64,000 nucleotides of DNA from G963674685 sp964591275 (GTDB taxonomy: Bacteria; Lernaellota; Lernaellaia; JACKCT01), in the NCBI GenBank assembly GCA_964591275.1, contig CAZQAE010000005.1:1-64000 (forward strand), given 5' to 3'. The notes beneath the pieces are model-generated. The model had not been told where the DNA came from. It did no database searches and saw only the letters and a program-made list of their open reading frames with translations. This document shows, piece after piece, positions 1-9,563 of this stretch (position 1 is the stretch's first letter; each line of letters begins with the position of its first letter). A program made the position numbers and the translations under genes.

Positions 1-63
1 TGCGCCACTGAAAATTTTCCATATTTGCATTTTACTATTCAGTGCGCATAATGCAAAGTTTAG

Positions 64-1746
64 TCGAATATTCCATCCATTGCGGGGTCTGTGGTTTTGG
101 GGACGGGCCGTTCATTTTTGATCGCAGTTGTGTCGCTTATGGTAGGAGTATTTCTTCTGAGCTGGGCGAAAACCCTCGTCAGACCGCATGCCTACCCGTA
201 GCTATTGCGTGAAGAGATTATTCCCCTCGTCACGTTTTCGTTGTTCTATTTCGTGATGATTTTCTGGATACGTTTGCTCGACGTCGGTGATGCCGCCATT
301 CTTTATTTCACCGTGGCGATTTTACTTGTGTATATCAAAATCTCTCTTTTTCAAAAAAGGCGCTTGCACCAGATCATTGCACTACTTGTCATCGGCGCCA
401 TATATCTCAGTATCATCAATATTGAGCAAAGCCGAATCTCGGCGTATTCCTTGTATATTCTTCTTTTTGTTGCGCTGGCGACAATTCCCTGGAGCCGTGC
501 GGGGAAATCGCGCTGGAAGCTAAGAGCCAAGGAGCCTGCTTTTAAAATTCCGCTTGTCTATGGGATCATTTGCCTGATAATCGGTTGGTGAATTCTGGCT
601 CTCCTTTCTCCCGCCTGCGCGGCGATCCTGACCATTGCATCCATTTTGATCCACTTGGGAACCCATAAAAAAAACAATCTCAGGCCCCTAATCGGTCGCT
701 CATTCGTTACAACGCACATCCATGTGTTTATGGAAGCGTTCGCCTGCATCCTGGGCCTCACCCTAATCCTGGCTGAAAATCTCAGCGCGGACCGACTGCC
801 CGCGACCCGCATTTTCCCGGATCCCGCCTTCGACCTTGCCATTCAGGGCGATTCGACTCCCGTCGTTCTGGCACGAAAGAACAATTTCAACCTTGATAAA
901 CAGGAAGTGATCCACGCCCACTTTCTTCAGGATGGCCGCTAGTTATCAATCCCCTATACCAGTTCCCCTGAACGCCTGGCATACGATTCCGCCGGCAACA
1001 GGACTTTCATCGCCAACTTCAGGTCGGGATCCGATGATCCCAATGTCGCCGTTTTCAACGGCCATACGGCAACTCCGCTGTACTTGCCCAATTGCGTCAA
1101 TTCGATTGATCTGAGTATCGCCATGGTCCGCCGGGAATTGCTGGTGCTATGCGAAATGTCGCACACTCTCCATTTCATCAACCTTGATGATTTGAAGGAA
1201 ACGAAGCAAATATCGCTGCCATTGATGATGACCTACTCACTGGCCGTCGATGAAAGCCGCAACCGCGCTTACGTAACGGGCCAAATTTCGAGAAAGTTAT
1301 TCGCTATCGATCTGGAAGAAAGAAAAATTGTTCAGACAAAGCGCGCGTCCTTCATTAATTTCAACATGGTGGTAGATGAATCGACTGGGAACCTTTGGAT
1401 TTCAACACCTCCATCAAACAGCATTGTTGTCTTGGATCCCGATTTTAACTTTGTTGATCGCATCCCTGTCGGATACTGGCCGCGCGATCTGGTTGTGAAC
1501 AAGGCGAGGGGTCTTGTGATACCGGGCAACTATCTGTCCAGCACCATGTTTTTCATATCCCTTAACGCAAGGCAATCGCTGGGCCTTACGTGCGTGAACC
1601 GATTTCCTTCTTTCCAAAAACTGTCGGATCTATTTCTCGGCTCGGACGGCGAAATGTTTCTTTCAAATTTTGATGCGGTGTGGAAAATCGCGGCGAATGA
1701 GCTTTCGGCTCTAATCAACGATTTCCCTATTGAAAGAATCCCCTGA
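64..1746 (+). pseudogene. Decayed membrane-anchored beta-propeller protein
   Basis: One reading frame codes continuously from 64 to 1746 but is broken by in-frame stops at 199 (TAG), 589 (TGA) and 940 (TAG). The first two segments are hydrophobic membrane helices. The last two (943-1746) read as propeller-like repeats and align by eye to the C-terminal half of the intact minus-strand gene at 1768-3480. Shared marks are a Pro-x-Cys near 1085, the pattern LAVDESRNRAYV against LDTSKERLYV, and DRIPVG...RDL against DRIPMG...RDL. No single start-to-stop piece contains both the membrane part and the propeller. The 5' part may begin before the window. The stops could be assembly errors, but three substitutions of that kind in one gene make decay more likely. 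The functional role is unknown. Confidence 0.65.
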
Positions 1747-1767
1747 TGTATTCCTTATAAAAAACAT

Positions 1768-3480
1768 TTAAACGTGGGCTTTCGTTAATGATATCAGAAA
1801 GGACGTTTTTAATTTCTCTATAAAAGTCTGTTTTTTATATGCATTTTCTAATGCCCCCTTCTTGTAAATTCCCACGCCTAGACAATTTGCGAAATAAAGT
1901 CTTTGCGTTTTTTTGTTGAAAAAGACACCACGCAGTATTGGCCCCCCAAACATTTTGGTCACTGACGCCTTTCCAAGCGAATCTCTGTGCAAAATATCAA
2001 TTGTACCAGTCACATAATTGGCGGCAATGATATTTCCGTTCCTTTGGTCGACATCAAGATCGCGAACACCAAGGCCCATAGGAATTCTATCGGTCACCTC
2101 TAATGATTCATCATCACGGACATCAATTTCACCCAATAGCATTTTCGAAACAATAATTTTTCCGCTGCTTTTAACATGAATCGATCCTTGGGCAGTCGAA
2201 CTGACAATATTGTAACTCGTGAGAACATTGTCCTTAATATTATACTTAATATTTTTCCCACCCAAGATCGTGAAAACGTAAAGCCTTTCTTTACTTGTAT
2301 CCAAGGTCATGGCTATTGGAAACGGAAACCTTGCGAGAATACTGTGAGATTTCGAGATGAAGTCATACATGATTACATGGCCGCTGATCTCACAATTATA
2401 AAACAACTTTCGATTAGGAGGAGAATAAAGGACATGTAATGGCGCGTTACAATCAGGGAAAGACAGTATTTCAATCGGAGTCAAATTAAAATCATAAATA
2501 GTAACGGAGGGTTCGCCGCTGAAGGGACCATAATGTGCAAAGAATAATCTGCCATCCAAATTATTAATATCCATTCTTTCAAAACGTTGGTTCGGGACCA
2601 AACTTTCGACAGTGACATCACTAATGTAATTGCCCCCAGTTTTTGCATATCTATTGATATGGGACGACCCCGCGACGAAAATATAATTATCGTCTTCGTC
2701 GGCAACAACATCGTAGTTATTATTGTCATATCTTGGCAGGAGCCAAGTAATATCATCATACGTATGTAAAAACACATTATAGCAGGTTATTATGTGGCCA
2801 AGGACGAGTAAATATGACACTAAGCATAGAAGGGCAATTTTCAATGAATGAATATATGGAGAATTTTTCTCTCTTAAACTCGACTTTAAATATAAAAAAT
2901 AAGTCCAAATTACCGCCATAAGCAAACCAATCAATATTTTAATATTTGGTATCATGAAAAAATACCTGTCGCTCCATAGGAAAAACGACAGCAAAAGGAA
3001 GTAGGCAGCAAAGACAAAAATGAGATATCTTCGCTTTAACAAAAAGATTAAGCACAAGCTCATTGCAAGTGCGGCAATGGAAACAACCCTAACATCTGCA
3101 TAAAGAACGGTCGCCATGACCGTAAATGCAGGAAGCATCAGTATTCGTACAAAAAAATAAACAAAGAATCCGCTTACAGATAAATTATATATTATGCCCC
3201 AATTTTTCACGACAGATAAGTAAGTGCGGAAGTAGTGAATAAAATATACAATAAGGATCACCAGTACTACAAGTAAATCATTATATTCCGGGTAATAAAA
3301 AATACTTGGAAACACACATATCACTTGAAGGACCGAGAGCATTGCACAGATGATCCCATCGACAAATGTGATATTAACTTGACGTAAAATGTAGGAAATT
3401 GAGTAGAAAATTGGAATAAAAAGAGATGAATACAAAAAGAATTTCGCTGCAATCGAAAGATGCCTTTTTAAAAATATCAC
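1768..3480 (-). CDS. Membrane protein with C-terminal beta-propeller domain (hypothetical)
   Basis: A 570-residue protein. Roughly residues 10-240 form many hydrophobic transmembrane segments. Residues about 250-560 form repeated short beta-type blocks with NHL/SMP-30-like propeller character, such as LDTSKERLYVF, RDLDVDQRNGNIIAANY and NKKTQRLYFANC. The propeller probably lies outside the cytoplasmic membrane and may bind ligand or partner proteins (inference). The start is GTG at 3480, with GGAGG five bases upstream. Base composition differs from the neighbours: 2941-3000 has 21 G+C of 60, against 32 of 60 in 12301-12360, which suggests separate acquisition. It converges on its decayed paralogue, with only 21 bases between the ends. 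No catalytic motif is recognised. Confidence 0.7.
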   Translation of the reverse strand: MIFLKRHLSIAAKFFLYSSLFIPIFYSISYILRQVNITFVDGIICAMLSVLQVICVFPSIFYYPEYNDLLVVLVILIVYFIHYFRTYLSVVKNWGIIYNLSVSGFFVYFFVRILMLPAFTVMATVLYADVRVVSIAALAMSLCLIFLLKRRYLIFVFAAYFLLLSFFLWSDRYFFMIPNIKILIGLLMAVIWTYFLYLKSSLREKNSPYIHSLKIALLCLVSYLLVLGHIITCYNVFLHTYDDITWLLPRYDNNNYDVVADEDDNYIFVAGSSHINRYAKTGGNYISDVTVESLVPNQRFERMDINNLDGRLFFAHYGPFSGEPSVTIYDFNLTPIEILSFPDCNAPLHVLYSPPNRKLFYNCEISGHVIMYDFISKSHSILARFPFPIAMTLDTSKERLYVFTILGGKNIKYNIKDNVLTSYNIVSSTAQGSIHVKSSGKIIVSKMLLGEIDVRDDESLEVTDRIPMGLGVRDLDVDQRNGNIIAANYVTGTIDILHRDSLGKASVTKMFGGPILRGVFFNKKTQRLYFANCLGVGIYKKGALENAYKKQTFIEKLKTSFLISLTKAHV

Positions 3481-3828
3481 TGGTCCTCCTTCCCAAATTC
3501 TCCAAATGAGAAATCGTCTGTTATCCCCGTCAGACTTCTGCTGACCAAGTGGTTTTCAACGGAGCCCTCTTCGGCTTCACCTTACATTTATTTCATAGCA
3601 TTTCCAATTTTGCGTGTAAACATGCAAAGGAACTTTTGCAGGCAGAGTCTCGACTATTAGGTGTCGCTCTGTTTTGCGGACGATTAACTGCTGTCCGAAA
3701 TCGGAGGCCACCCGCCGTTTTTAAACCCTTATGATCCCGATTTGACGTTCACGGTAACCCGTGAAACACTACAGGAAGCTTATGAAGGCAGTCGGAGTCG
3801 CCATGAAAGTGTCAACGGAAAATTTTCC
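3481..3828. other. Divergent intergenic region
   Basis: This 348-base gap separates the minus-strand propeller gene from the plus-strand radical SAM gene, so it should carry promoters for both directions. The only organised signal I see is the promoter/inverted-repeat element at 3742-3770. Short open frames here lack a ribosome binding site and resemble no family. Confidence 0.5.
3742..3770 (+). promoter_or_regulatory. Candidate promoter with operator-like inverted repeat
   Basis: TTGACG at 3742-3747 matches five of six bases of the sigma-70 -35 box. A weak -10 (AACACT, 3765-3770) follows after 17 bases. The spacer is almost filled by a perfect inverted repeat, TTCACGG (3748-3754) and CCGTGAA (3759-3765), with a four-base centre. 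This is the arrangement expected of a repressor operator. It lies 58 bases before the chosen ATG of the radical SAM gene at 3829. Confidence 0.35.
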
Positions 3829-5232
3829 ATGTTAAAGGTTCTTCTCGTCCAGCCGCCCTACGTGCAAGTCCCCGGGAAACACAGACAAACACCGCCGGAC
3901 CCGCCCATGGGGCTCGCCTATCTTGCCGCTTACATACAAACCCGGCTTGCAGGAAAAATTGAGGTCCAAATTCTCGACGCCATCGCCGAGAGATTGGATG
4001 AGCCATTGCTCGCCGAAGACATCATCGAGCGCAAACCCCATGTTGTCGGTTATACTTCCACGACGCTGACGGCAAACGTCGTCAAGCGCGTGGCGCGTCA
4101 AGTTCGCACACGACTGCCAGATGCCTTTCAGGTGGCGGGAGGGGCGCATCCCTCGTCCATGCCGGACGACATGCTTCCAAGTCTGGACGCCGCGGTCATC
4201 GGCGAGGGCGAAAAAACGCTTTGCGATATTTGCGAGCGGCTTTTGGCCGGCGAAGGCATGTCGGAAATTCCTGGAACCGCCATATTCCAGGACGGTGAGA
4301 CGCATCGAGCCATCCCACGCCCTCTTGTAGACAACCTGGACGACCTGCCATTTCCCGCCCGGAACTTGCTTCCGATGCACAAATACAAACACGAGTATCC
4401 GATAAAGAGTCCCAACGAACGTTATTCCACATTCTACACATCGCGGGGTTGTCCCTGGAACTGCACCTTCTGCGCCAAGGATATGATTTGGGGGTCTCGG
4501 GCGCGCTTTCGCAGTCCCGACAACATTCTGGCCGAGTTGGAACAAATGCGCGCCGACTGGAATCCCTCGTACATCTTTTTTTACGACGACACATTCACAA
4601 CGCACAGACGGCGCGTCCTGAACCTTTGCGACCGCTTCATAGAGGGGCGTTTCGATTTCCGATGGGGCTGCCTGACGCGTGCTGATTGCCTTGACGACGA
4701 GCTCGTCGCGACCATGCGCCGTGCGGGATGTGAAGATATCCAGATTGGAATCGAAAGCGGCAGTGAGGAAATATTGCGGACAATGAACAAGCGGCAATCG
4801 CTGGAAACAATCAGAAGAGCGTTCCATATATCAAGAAAACACAAGATGCGAACGAAGGGGTTTTTCCTTCTGGGTTATTTTGAAGAGGATGCGGAAATGC
4901 TGCGACAAACGATTGATTTTGCCCTTGAGCTTGATCCGACTTACGCCATTTTTTCCGTCTTCGTCCCTTGTCCGGGTACGGAGGATTACGCCAAAGCCAA
5001 CAAACGCGGATATTTTGAAACCAAAGACTGGGATCGTTTCAACTTTTATGGCAAGCCTGTCATTCACACTGATCATTTTTCCAGCGAGGAGCTTGAGGCG
5101 TGGCGGCGACTAGCCTACAGGCGTTTTTACCTGCGACCCGGAAAAATATTAAAATATGCGATGGACACTCTCCTTACGGGAGGATTTCGCCGCATGTGGA
5201 ACAATGTCCTCGCTTTTCTGGACCTTTCATAA
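3829..5232 (+). CDS. B12-binding radical SAM protein
   Basis: A 467-residue protein. The N-terminal part (about 3-140) has the Rossmann-like B12-binding pattern of class B radical SAM enzymes: LLVQPP, then PPMGLAYLAAY, then a VIGEGE loop. The 4Fe-4S motif CPWNCTFC (Cys208, 212, 215) opens the radical SAM barrel, followed by GIESGSEEIL and a C-terminal helical tail. Such enzymes often methylate unactivated carbons or rearrange skeletons; the substrate cannot be read from sequence. I chose ATG 3829 because the B12 domain starts there; an upstream extension in the same frame has no support. The stop codon directly abuts the start of the deacetylase gene, so the two are probably co-translated. 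Confidence 0.88.
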   Translation: MLKVLLVQPPYVQVPGKHRQTPPDPPMGLAYLAAYIQTRLAGKIEVQILDAIAERLDEPLLAEDIIERKPHVVGYTSTTLTANVVKRVARQVRTRLPDAFQVAGGAHPSSMPDDMLPSLDAAVIGEGEKTLCDICERLLAGEGMSEIPGTAIFQDGETHRAIPRPLVDNLDDLPFPARNLLPMHKYKHEYPIKSPNERYSTFYTSRGCPWNCTFCAKDMIWGSRARFRSPDNILAELEQMRADWNPSYIFFYDDTFTTHRRRVLNLCDRFIEGRFDFRWGCLTRADCLDDELVATMRRAGCEDIQIGIESGSEEILRTMNKRQSLETIRRAFHISRKHKMRTKGFFLLGYFEEDAEMLRQTIDFALELDPTYAIFSVFVPCPGTEDYAKANKRGYFETKDWDRFNFYGKPVIHTDHFSSEELEAWRRLAYRRFYLRPGKILKYAMDTLLTGGFRRMWNNVLAFLDLS

Positions 5233-6135
5233 ATGCAACGCTTTGATTTGAACGTGGATCGAGACGATAAACCCCGCTGCCCAAACGACGCAGCCAAAAC
5301 AACGGCGTGGTGCCACGTAGACATGGACGGTCTCGACGCCATTTATCGACATCGTGGCTATCTCTACAGCGGACGCGAGGGCGGTTTTTATCGTTCGGCC
5401 GTGGAAAACGCGCTGGAGTTCTTTAGCGCTGAAGGTCTTCGCGCCACTTTCTTTTTCATCGCTCAAGATTTCGAAATCCCCGAACGAAAATCAGCGCTTG
5501 CCCAAATCTGCGAAGCCGGTCACGCCATTGCCAGCCACGGCCTTTCTCACAGGAAATTATCAACACTTCCGCCAAAAATCAGATGCGCGGAAATCGAGGA
5601 GTCCAAAAAACGGATCGAAGATGCCACCGGCGATGAGTGCCGTGGATTCCGCGCTCCCAGTTACGATATGGACGCAAGTTCCTTGAGACTGTGCGCCGAA
5701 GCCGGATACCTCTACGATTCCTCCCTATTTACGGGAAACGCCACCTACGAAAAAATGCGTGATTGCGACGAGTCGAGGGGAATCCGGCGCGTCTTCGACA
5801 ATAGTGATTTTTTTGAAGTTCCCGTTCCCCGCTTAAATCGCTGGTTGCCGCCCTTTCACCCTTGTTACAGTTTCTATCTGACGCGGTATTACTTTCGGCT
5901 TGGCGCCATCTCGCATCAGAGACGATACGATTCCCAGACGATGCTCTTTCACCTGTCGGATTTTTCCTCGCACGTGTCCATGCCTCAAGGCCTCAGGCAG
6001 CGTTTTTATACAAACGATTTCTTTAGGTGGAAATCCAAGCGCGCCTTTTTACATGACCTGGTTCGTTTTATGAAATGTAGCTGCCGCTTCGTCCGACTGG
6101 AAGATCATTTTAACGAAATACTGTTAAAAAAATGA
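5233..6135 (+). CDS. Polysaccharide deacetylase (NodB-like)
   Basis: A 300-residue NodB-homology (carbohydrate esterase 4) protein. It shows an Asp-containing motif HVDMDG near residue 29, the metal-binding SHGLSHRKL (His-x3-His) near residue 98, and RAPSYDMD near residue 138, in the order of the family. These enzymes remove N-acetyl groups from amino sugars of polysaccharide or glycolipid. There is no signal peptide, so it probably acts in the cytoplasm on a precursor. The ATG immediately follows the stop of the radical SAM gene, which suggests translational coupling and a shared pathway. Confidence 0.88.
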   Translation: MQRFDLNVDRDDKPRCPNDAAKTTAWCHVDMDGLDAIYRHRGYLYSGREGGFYRSAVENALEFFSAEGLRATFFFIAQDFEIPERKSALAQICEAGHAIASHGLSHRKLSTLPPKIRCAEIEESKKRIEDATGDECRGFRAPSYDMDASSLRLCAEAGYLYDSSLFTGNATYEKMRDCDESRGIRRVFDNSDFFEVPVPRLNRWLPPFHPCYSFYLTRYYFRLGAISHQRRYDSQTMLFHLSDFSSHVSMPQGLRQRFYTNDFFRWKSKRAFLHDLVRFMKCSCRFVRLEDHFNEILLKK

Positions 6136-6174
6136 GCTGCTTTCCTCTCTCAAATACTTAATAGTCGGCGGTCC

Positions 6175-7605
6175 TCACCCCTGCGCTCCTGCCAACGCCG
6201 CAAGGCGTCTCAACCCGTAAACGATGAGCCGGTAAAACCTGCCAAATGAAATCGCTTCCCTTCTGACGGTGCGCAGAAGGTACTCCGGACTGAGATAAAG
6301 ACGCAAAAGCATTCGCCGGCGCGCCTTGACAAGTTCATCGTGGCTCAGGTGAAAACTGCGCACGGGCGAATCGGAATAACCCGCGCCGTCCAGCGTGCGC
6401 ACGATGAGATTCTCTTTTTTTGCGATGACCTCGTATTCGGAGCCGGGAAGCGGAAGAACAATATTGAAATCGAAGAGGTCCGGCTTCAACTCTTTGGCCA
6501 GGCTCAGCGTGCGTGCCAAGGTGGCTTGGTTTTCCCATGGCAGACCCATGACAAAAAAAGCGTGCGTAAGAATACCGGCTTCCGAGCATTCCCGGAAAGC
6601 ACGCTTGATCTGCGGGATATGAATGCTCTTCTTCATCTTGCTGAGCATTGACTCATCACCGCTTTCCACGCCGAAACCCAGGATTCGGCAACCGGCCTGC
6701 TTCATCCGTATCAACATTTCCGAATCGACTGTGTCAACGCGGCTGTTGGCGCCCCAGGAAAAACGCTGACCCTGAGCGAAGATTTGATCGCATAAGGCCA
6801 TGACCCAAATACGATCGAGCGTAAATGTTTCGGCGTCAAAGAGGATGAAGCGAGCGCCGAACCGGTCCACGCAATGCCCAATTTCCTCCATAACCGAATC
6901 GACGGGACGCTGCCTCACTACGCCGCCATACAGAGACGGCGCCGGGCAGAAAATGCATTTGTGAGGACATCCCCTGGCGGCATGAATGACTGTCATGGGC
7001 TCGTTTGAAACCGGCAGGCGGTACAATTCGATTTGCAACAAATCCCGCGCCGGGAACGGATAATCGAGAAAGTCACGTCGGTGGCTCCCTGGTGTTGAGT
7101 AAGTATTGGAATCCTCATGCAGATCCGCCTCAACGCACGCGACTTCCCCTGGCGGACTCAAAGAGGCGATCATGTCCGGCAACTCCGATTCGCCATGGAC
7201 CAATCCATCAAAAACGCCGGAAACATCAGCTTGTGATCGTCCGTTGGGAGCGGGCGCTTCAAAGAGGATAATCTTGAGATCCTCTCTCAAACTCCTGGCC
7301 AGACGACATATTTCCATATCTTTCAAAAACGTCGAGGAAGTGGTCTTGAGAACCAAAAAGCGGATCGGTTTGCCAATATCGTTCTTAAAATCTTCTAGGC
7401 CCCTGCCCTGCGCCGGATAATCTATTATGGTACTTTCCAGGCCCGCCTCGCGAAGGAATGAGGCCATATACGCCAGATCAATCGGCGGCATCACGACCTG
7501 CACTGTCTGGTCACAAACCCTGTTCTGGCATCGGTGATCCCGCCGGTAGAGCCCGGTCGGCGGATAAATCAACAAGGCGGTCGGAGGATTGCGTGCCATG
7601 GCCAT
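6175..7605 (-). CDS. B12-binding radical SAM protein
   Basis: A 476-residue protein from the ATG at 7605; an upstream TTG at 7629 would add eight residues but has no ribosome binding site. The N-terminal B12-binding-like domain (ALLIYPP, PPIDLAYMASFLREAG, VHGESE) is followed by the cluster motif CPHKCIFC (Cys213, 217, 220) and a complete radical SAM barrel with GFGVESGDESML. The C-terminal region is Arg-rich and helical, as in the gene at 3829. The gene converges on the deacetylase gene at 5233-6135 with about 40 bases between. The substrate is unknown. Confidence 0.87.
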   Translation of the reverse strand: MAMARNPPTALLIYPPTGLYRRDHRCQNRVCDQTVQVVMPPIDLAYMASFLREAGLESTIIDYPAQGRGLEDFKNDIGKPIRFLVLKTTSSTFLKDMEICRLARSLREDLKIILFEAPAPNGRSQADVSGVFDGLVHGESELPDMIASLSPPGEVACVEADLHEDSNTYSTPGSHRRDFLDYPFPARDLLQIELYRLPVSNEPMTVIHAARGCPHKCIFCPAPSLYGGVVRQRPVDSVMEEIGHCVDRFGARFILFDAETFTLDRIWVMALCDQIFAQGQRFSWGANSRVDTVDSEMLIRMKQAGCRILGFGVESGDESMLSKMKKSIHIPQIKRAFRECSEAGILTHAFFVMGLPWENQATLARTLSLAKELKPDLFDFNIVLPLPGSEYEVIAKKENLIVRTLDGAGYSDSPVRSFHLSHDELVKARRRMLLRLYLSPEYLLRTVRREAISFGRFYRLIVYGLRRLAALAGAQG

Positions 7606-7739
7606 CTGGGTTCTCTTGCCGCCCCGCAAAAACGTGGGCTTGCTTTTGATGAGTTTACTCCGAAACTATATACACGCATCATCCGTCGCTTAACAAGCGA
7701 AAGCGCCCCAGGTGGTCCGCCATTTATGCTCCATCGAAT

Positions 7740-8177
7740 TCAAATCCTGCTGATTTCATGCTTCAGTGAATTTGGGGCCGCCCGCCGTCGCATCATCCGC
7801 AGCGGCAAGGAATCCCAATACGCATTGGCCGTCTCCACCGTGTCGAACTCATAGTGCCCGATGAAATCGCCTGAGTGCGCGCCGAGCAGCCATGTTTTGG
7901 ATCGGAAGCCCGGCTGCGCCATGATCAGCGGGATCGGAATCAATGACAGAATGCGGTTCGCGCGCGCAGACAGATTCTTGAAACGAAACCGTACACGGAA
8001 GGTTGCGCCGGGTTCGGTCGGTTGAATCGCCGCAGGCTCGACCACCACCTTGCGAAATGCCACAAATTCCTCTCCACTATCTTCGAGTTTGATGCTTTCA
8101 GGATTGTCCAGATAACGGACCCGCCCCTGCAGTCGGAGTTTCAAAGCCCGGAAAATAAGCGCTACTGGATTCTGCAT
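7740..8177 (-). CDS. Hypothetical protein, possibly ferredoxin-fold monooxygenase-like
   Basis: A 145-residue protein starting at ATG 8177, preceded by GAGG at a fitting distance; a TTG three bases upstream is less likely. The C-terminal half has PGFRSKTWLLG, then GHYEFDTVETANAY, a pattern I associate with small alpha/beta-barrel (Dabb/YdhR-type) proteins. That assignment is weak. It sits 30 bases downstream of a radical SAM gene on the same strand, so it may serve the same pathway. No catalytic residue can be named. Confidence 0.6.
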   Translation of the reverse strand: MQNPVALIFRALKLRLQGRVRYLDNPESIKLEDSGEEFVAFRKVVVEPAAIQPTEPGATFRVRFRFKNLSARANRILSLIPIPLIMAQPGFRSKTWLLGAHSGDFIGHYEFDTVETANAYWDSLPLRMMRRRAAPNSLKHEISRI

Positions 8178-8207
8178 CAAATCGGCCTCGCTTCAATCCA
8201 CGAAAAA

Positions 8208-9563
8208 TTATCGCAAGAAAAAATACCGGAGAAAATCGTAAAAAATGCCAAGAAACCTCTTCAGCCCCTCTTTTGAAATGACCCGATGGACCTGGCGAGC
8301 CAAGTATATGGGGTTGAAATAAAAAGCGAGAGCCAAGCGCAACATTTTCGATTGAAGCCTTTTGATTTCCTTCGGATCTTCTATCAGCGGCACGAATTTC
8401 CGGTTTTTATAATCGAAGATATGGGACAGAACAAAAAACTGGGGGAAATCAATATCGCGCCGGCGAATCTGCTGTAGCCACTGCCTCGTGGACGCCAGTT
8501 CCTCACCAGGCAAACCAAATATGAAGCCGCCGGAAATTTCCATTCCAGCCTCCTTGGCCCAGCGCGCCGCATTGTATCCATCCTCAACCGTAGCCCCCTT
8601 CTTGCAAGCCAACAAAGCGGCTGGCGAAAAAGACTCGAAGCCAAAGGAAATCTGGTAGCAACCGGCTTTGCTCATCAAATCGAGCAGGTCTTGGCTGACC
8701 AGATCAACGCGCGTGGATACGCGCCAGGTCACGGGGCTGCCCTTTTGGATCAGATGATCGCACAAGGCTTCAACCACGTCGGGTCTTGCCGTGAAGCATT
8801 GGTCCCGATAAATCACTTCTCGAAATCCTATCGAATTTAAATAGTCCATTTCGCCGATGACGTATTGGGCGCTGTGGCTTCTGTGATGATCTCCGAAATA
8901 GGATTCTTCATGACAAAAAAGACATTTCCCATGGGGGCAGCCAAGCCCTGAAAGGGCCAGGGCAAAAGGATTATTCCGGGTAAATGGCACCCAAAATCGT
9001 TTCCGATCTACGACATCCCAAGCGGCATAGGGAATCTGGTCCAGATCTTCCATTGGGACAAATGGCGTATGAATGACTTCGCCATCCCGGCGATACACCA
9101 CGTTTTGTCTCAGCTTGCCCGAAACCGCCTCTTCAACGCCGTCTACGAACTCGCCCAAAGCCACCACGTCGACCGCGGAGGATTTCATGGCCGCATCCGG
9201 ATCGCAGGTAACATTGGGACCGCATAGGATCGTTTTGCAATCCGGCCTTTCCTTTTTTATGGCTGCCAGCAGTTCGAGATCATTTTCCAGGGTGAGCCAC
9301 GAGGAAACGGTGACCACAAAATCCGGACGCCGGCCAAGCACTTCATTGACCGATGCTTCAAAAGTTTGATGCGTGCAGTTTCCATCAACAAGCCCTGCGT
9401 CATGCCCTTTTTCACGCAGATATGAAATGGCGTAAAGCATTTCTATGGGGGGAAAGATGACGTTGCCCGGTATCATGGCGCCGGACCAGTCCCTCAACAG
9501 GTGAACGTGCTTTTTGCTGCCGTCAACGCGACCCAGATGGTTGGAAAAAACAATTTTGCTCAA
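8208..9563 (-). CDS. B12-binding radical SAM protein with unusual cysteine spacing
   Basis: A 451-residue protein with a TTG start at 9563, chosen because GGGGAG lies five bases upstream. The B12-binding-like domain (about 25-150) contains FPPIEMLYAISYLREKG and ALGEFVDGVEEA. The cluster motif reads CPHGKCLFC (Cys209, 214, 217), four residues between the first two cysteines instead of three. The barrel otherwise looks normal (ISFGFESFSP, GFIFGLPGEE). It probably forms a transcription unit with the small gene at 7740-8177. Substrate unknown. Confidence 0.87.
   Translation of the reverse strand: MSKIVFSNHLGRVDGSKKHVHLLRDWSGAMIPGNVIFPPIEMLYAISYLREKGHDAGLVDGNCTHQTFEASVNEVLGRRPDFVVTVSSWLTLENDLELLAAIKKERPDCKTILCGPNVTCDPDAAMKSSAVDVVALGEFVDGVEEAVSGKLRQNVVYRRDGEVIHTPFVPMEDLDQIPYAAWDVVDRKRFWVPFTRNNPFALALSGLGCPHGKCLFCHEESYFGDHHRSHSAQYVIGEMDYLNSIGFREVIYRDQCFTARPDVVEALCDHLIQKGSPVTWRVSTRVDLVSQDLLDLMSKAGCYQISFGFESFSPAALLACKKGATVEDGYNAARWAKEAGMEISGGFIFGLPGEELASTRQWLQQIRRRDIDFPQFFVLSHIFDYKNRKFVPLIEDPKEIKRLQSKMLRLALAFYFNPIYLARQVHRVISKEGLKRFLGIFYDFLRYFFLR

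Noticed and set aside
51..212. Short plus-strand frame from ATG 51 to the stop at 210-212
   Set aside because: Only 53 codons, overlaps the decayed propeller gene frame, and resembles nothing.
3832..4827. Long open frame on the minus strand opposite the first radical SAM gene
   Set aside because: It has no family likeness or ribosome site and mirrors the codon pattern of the plus-strand gene.
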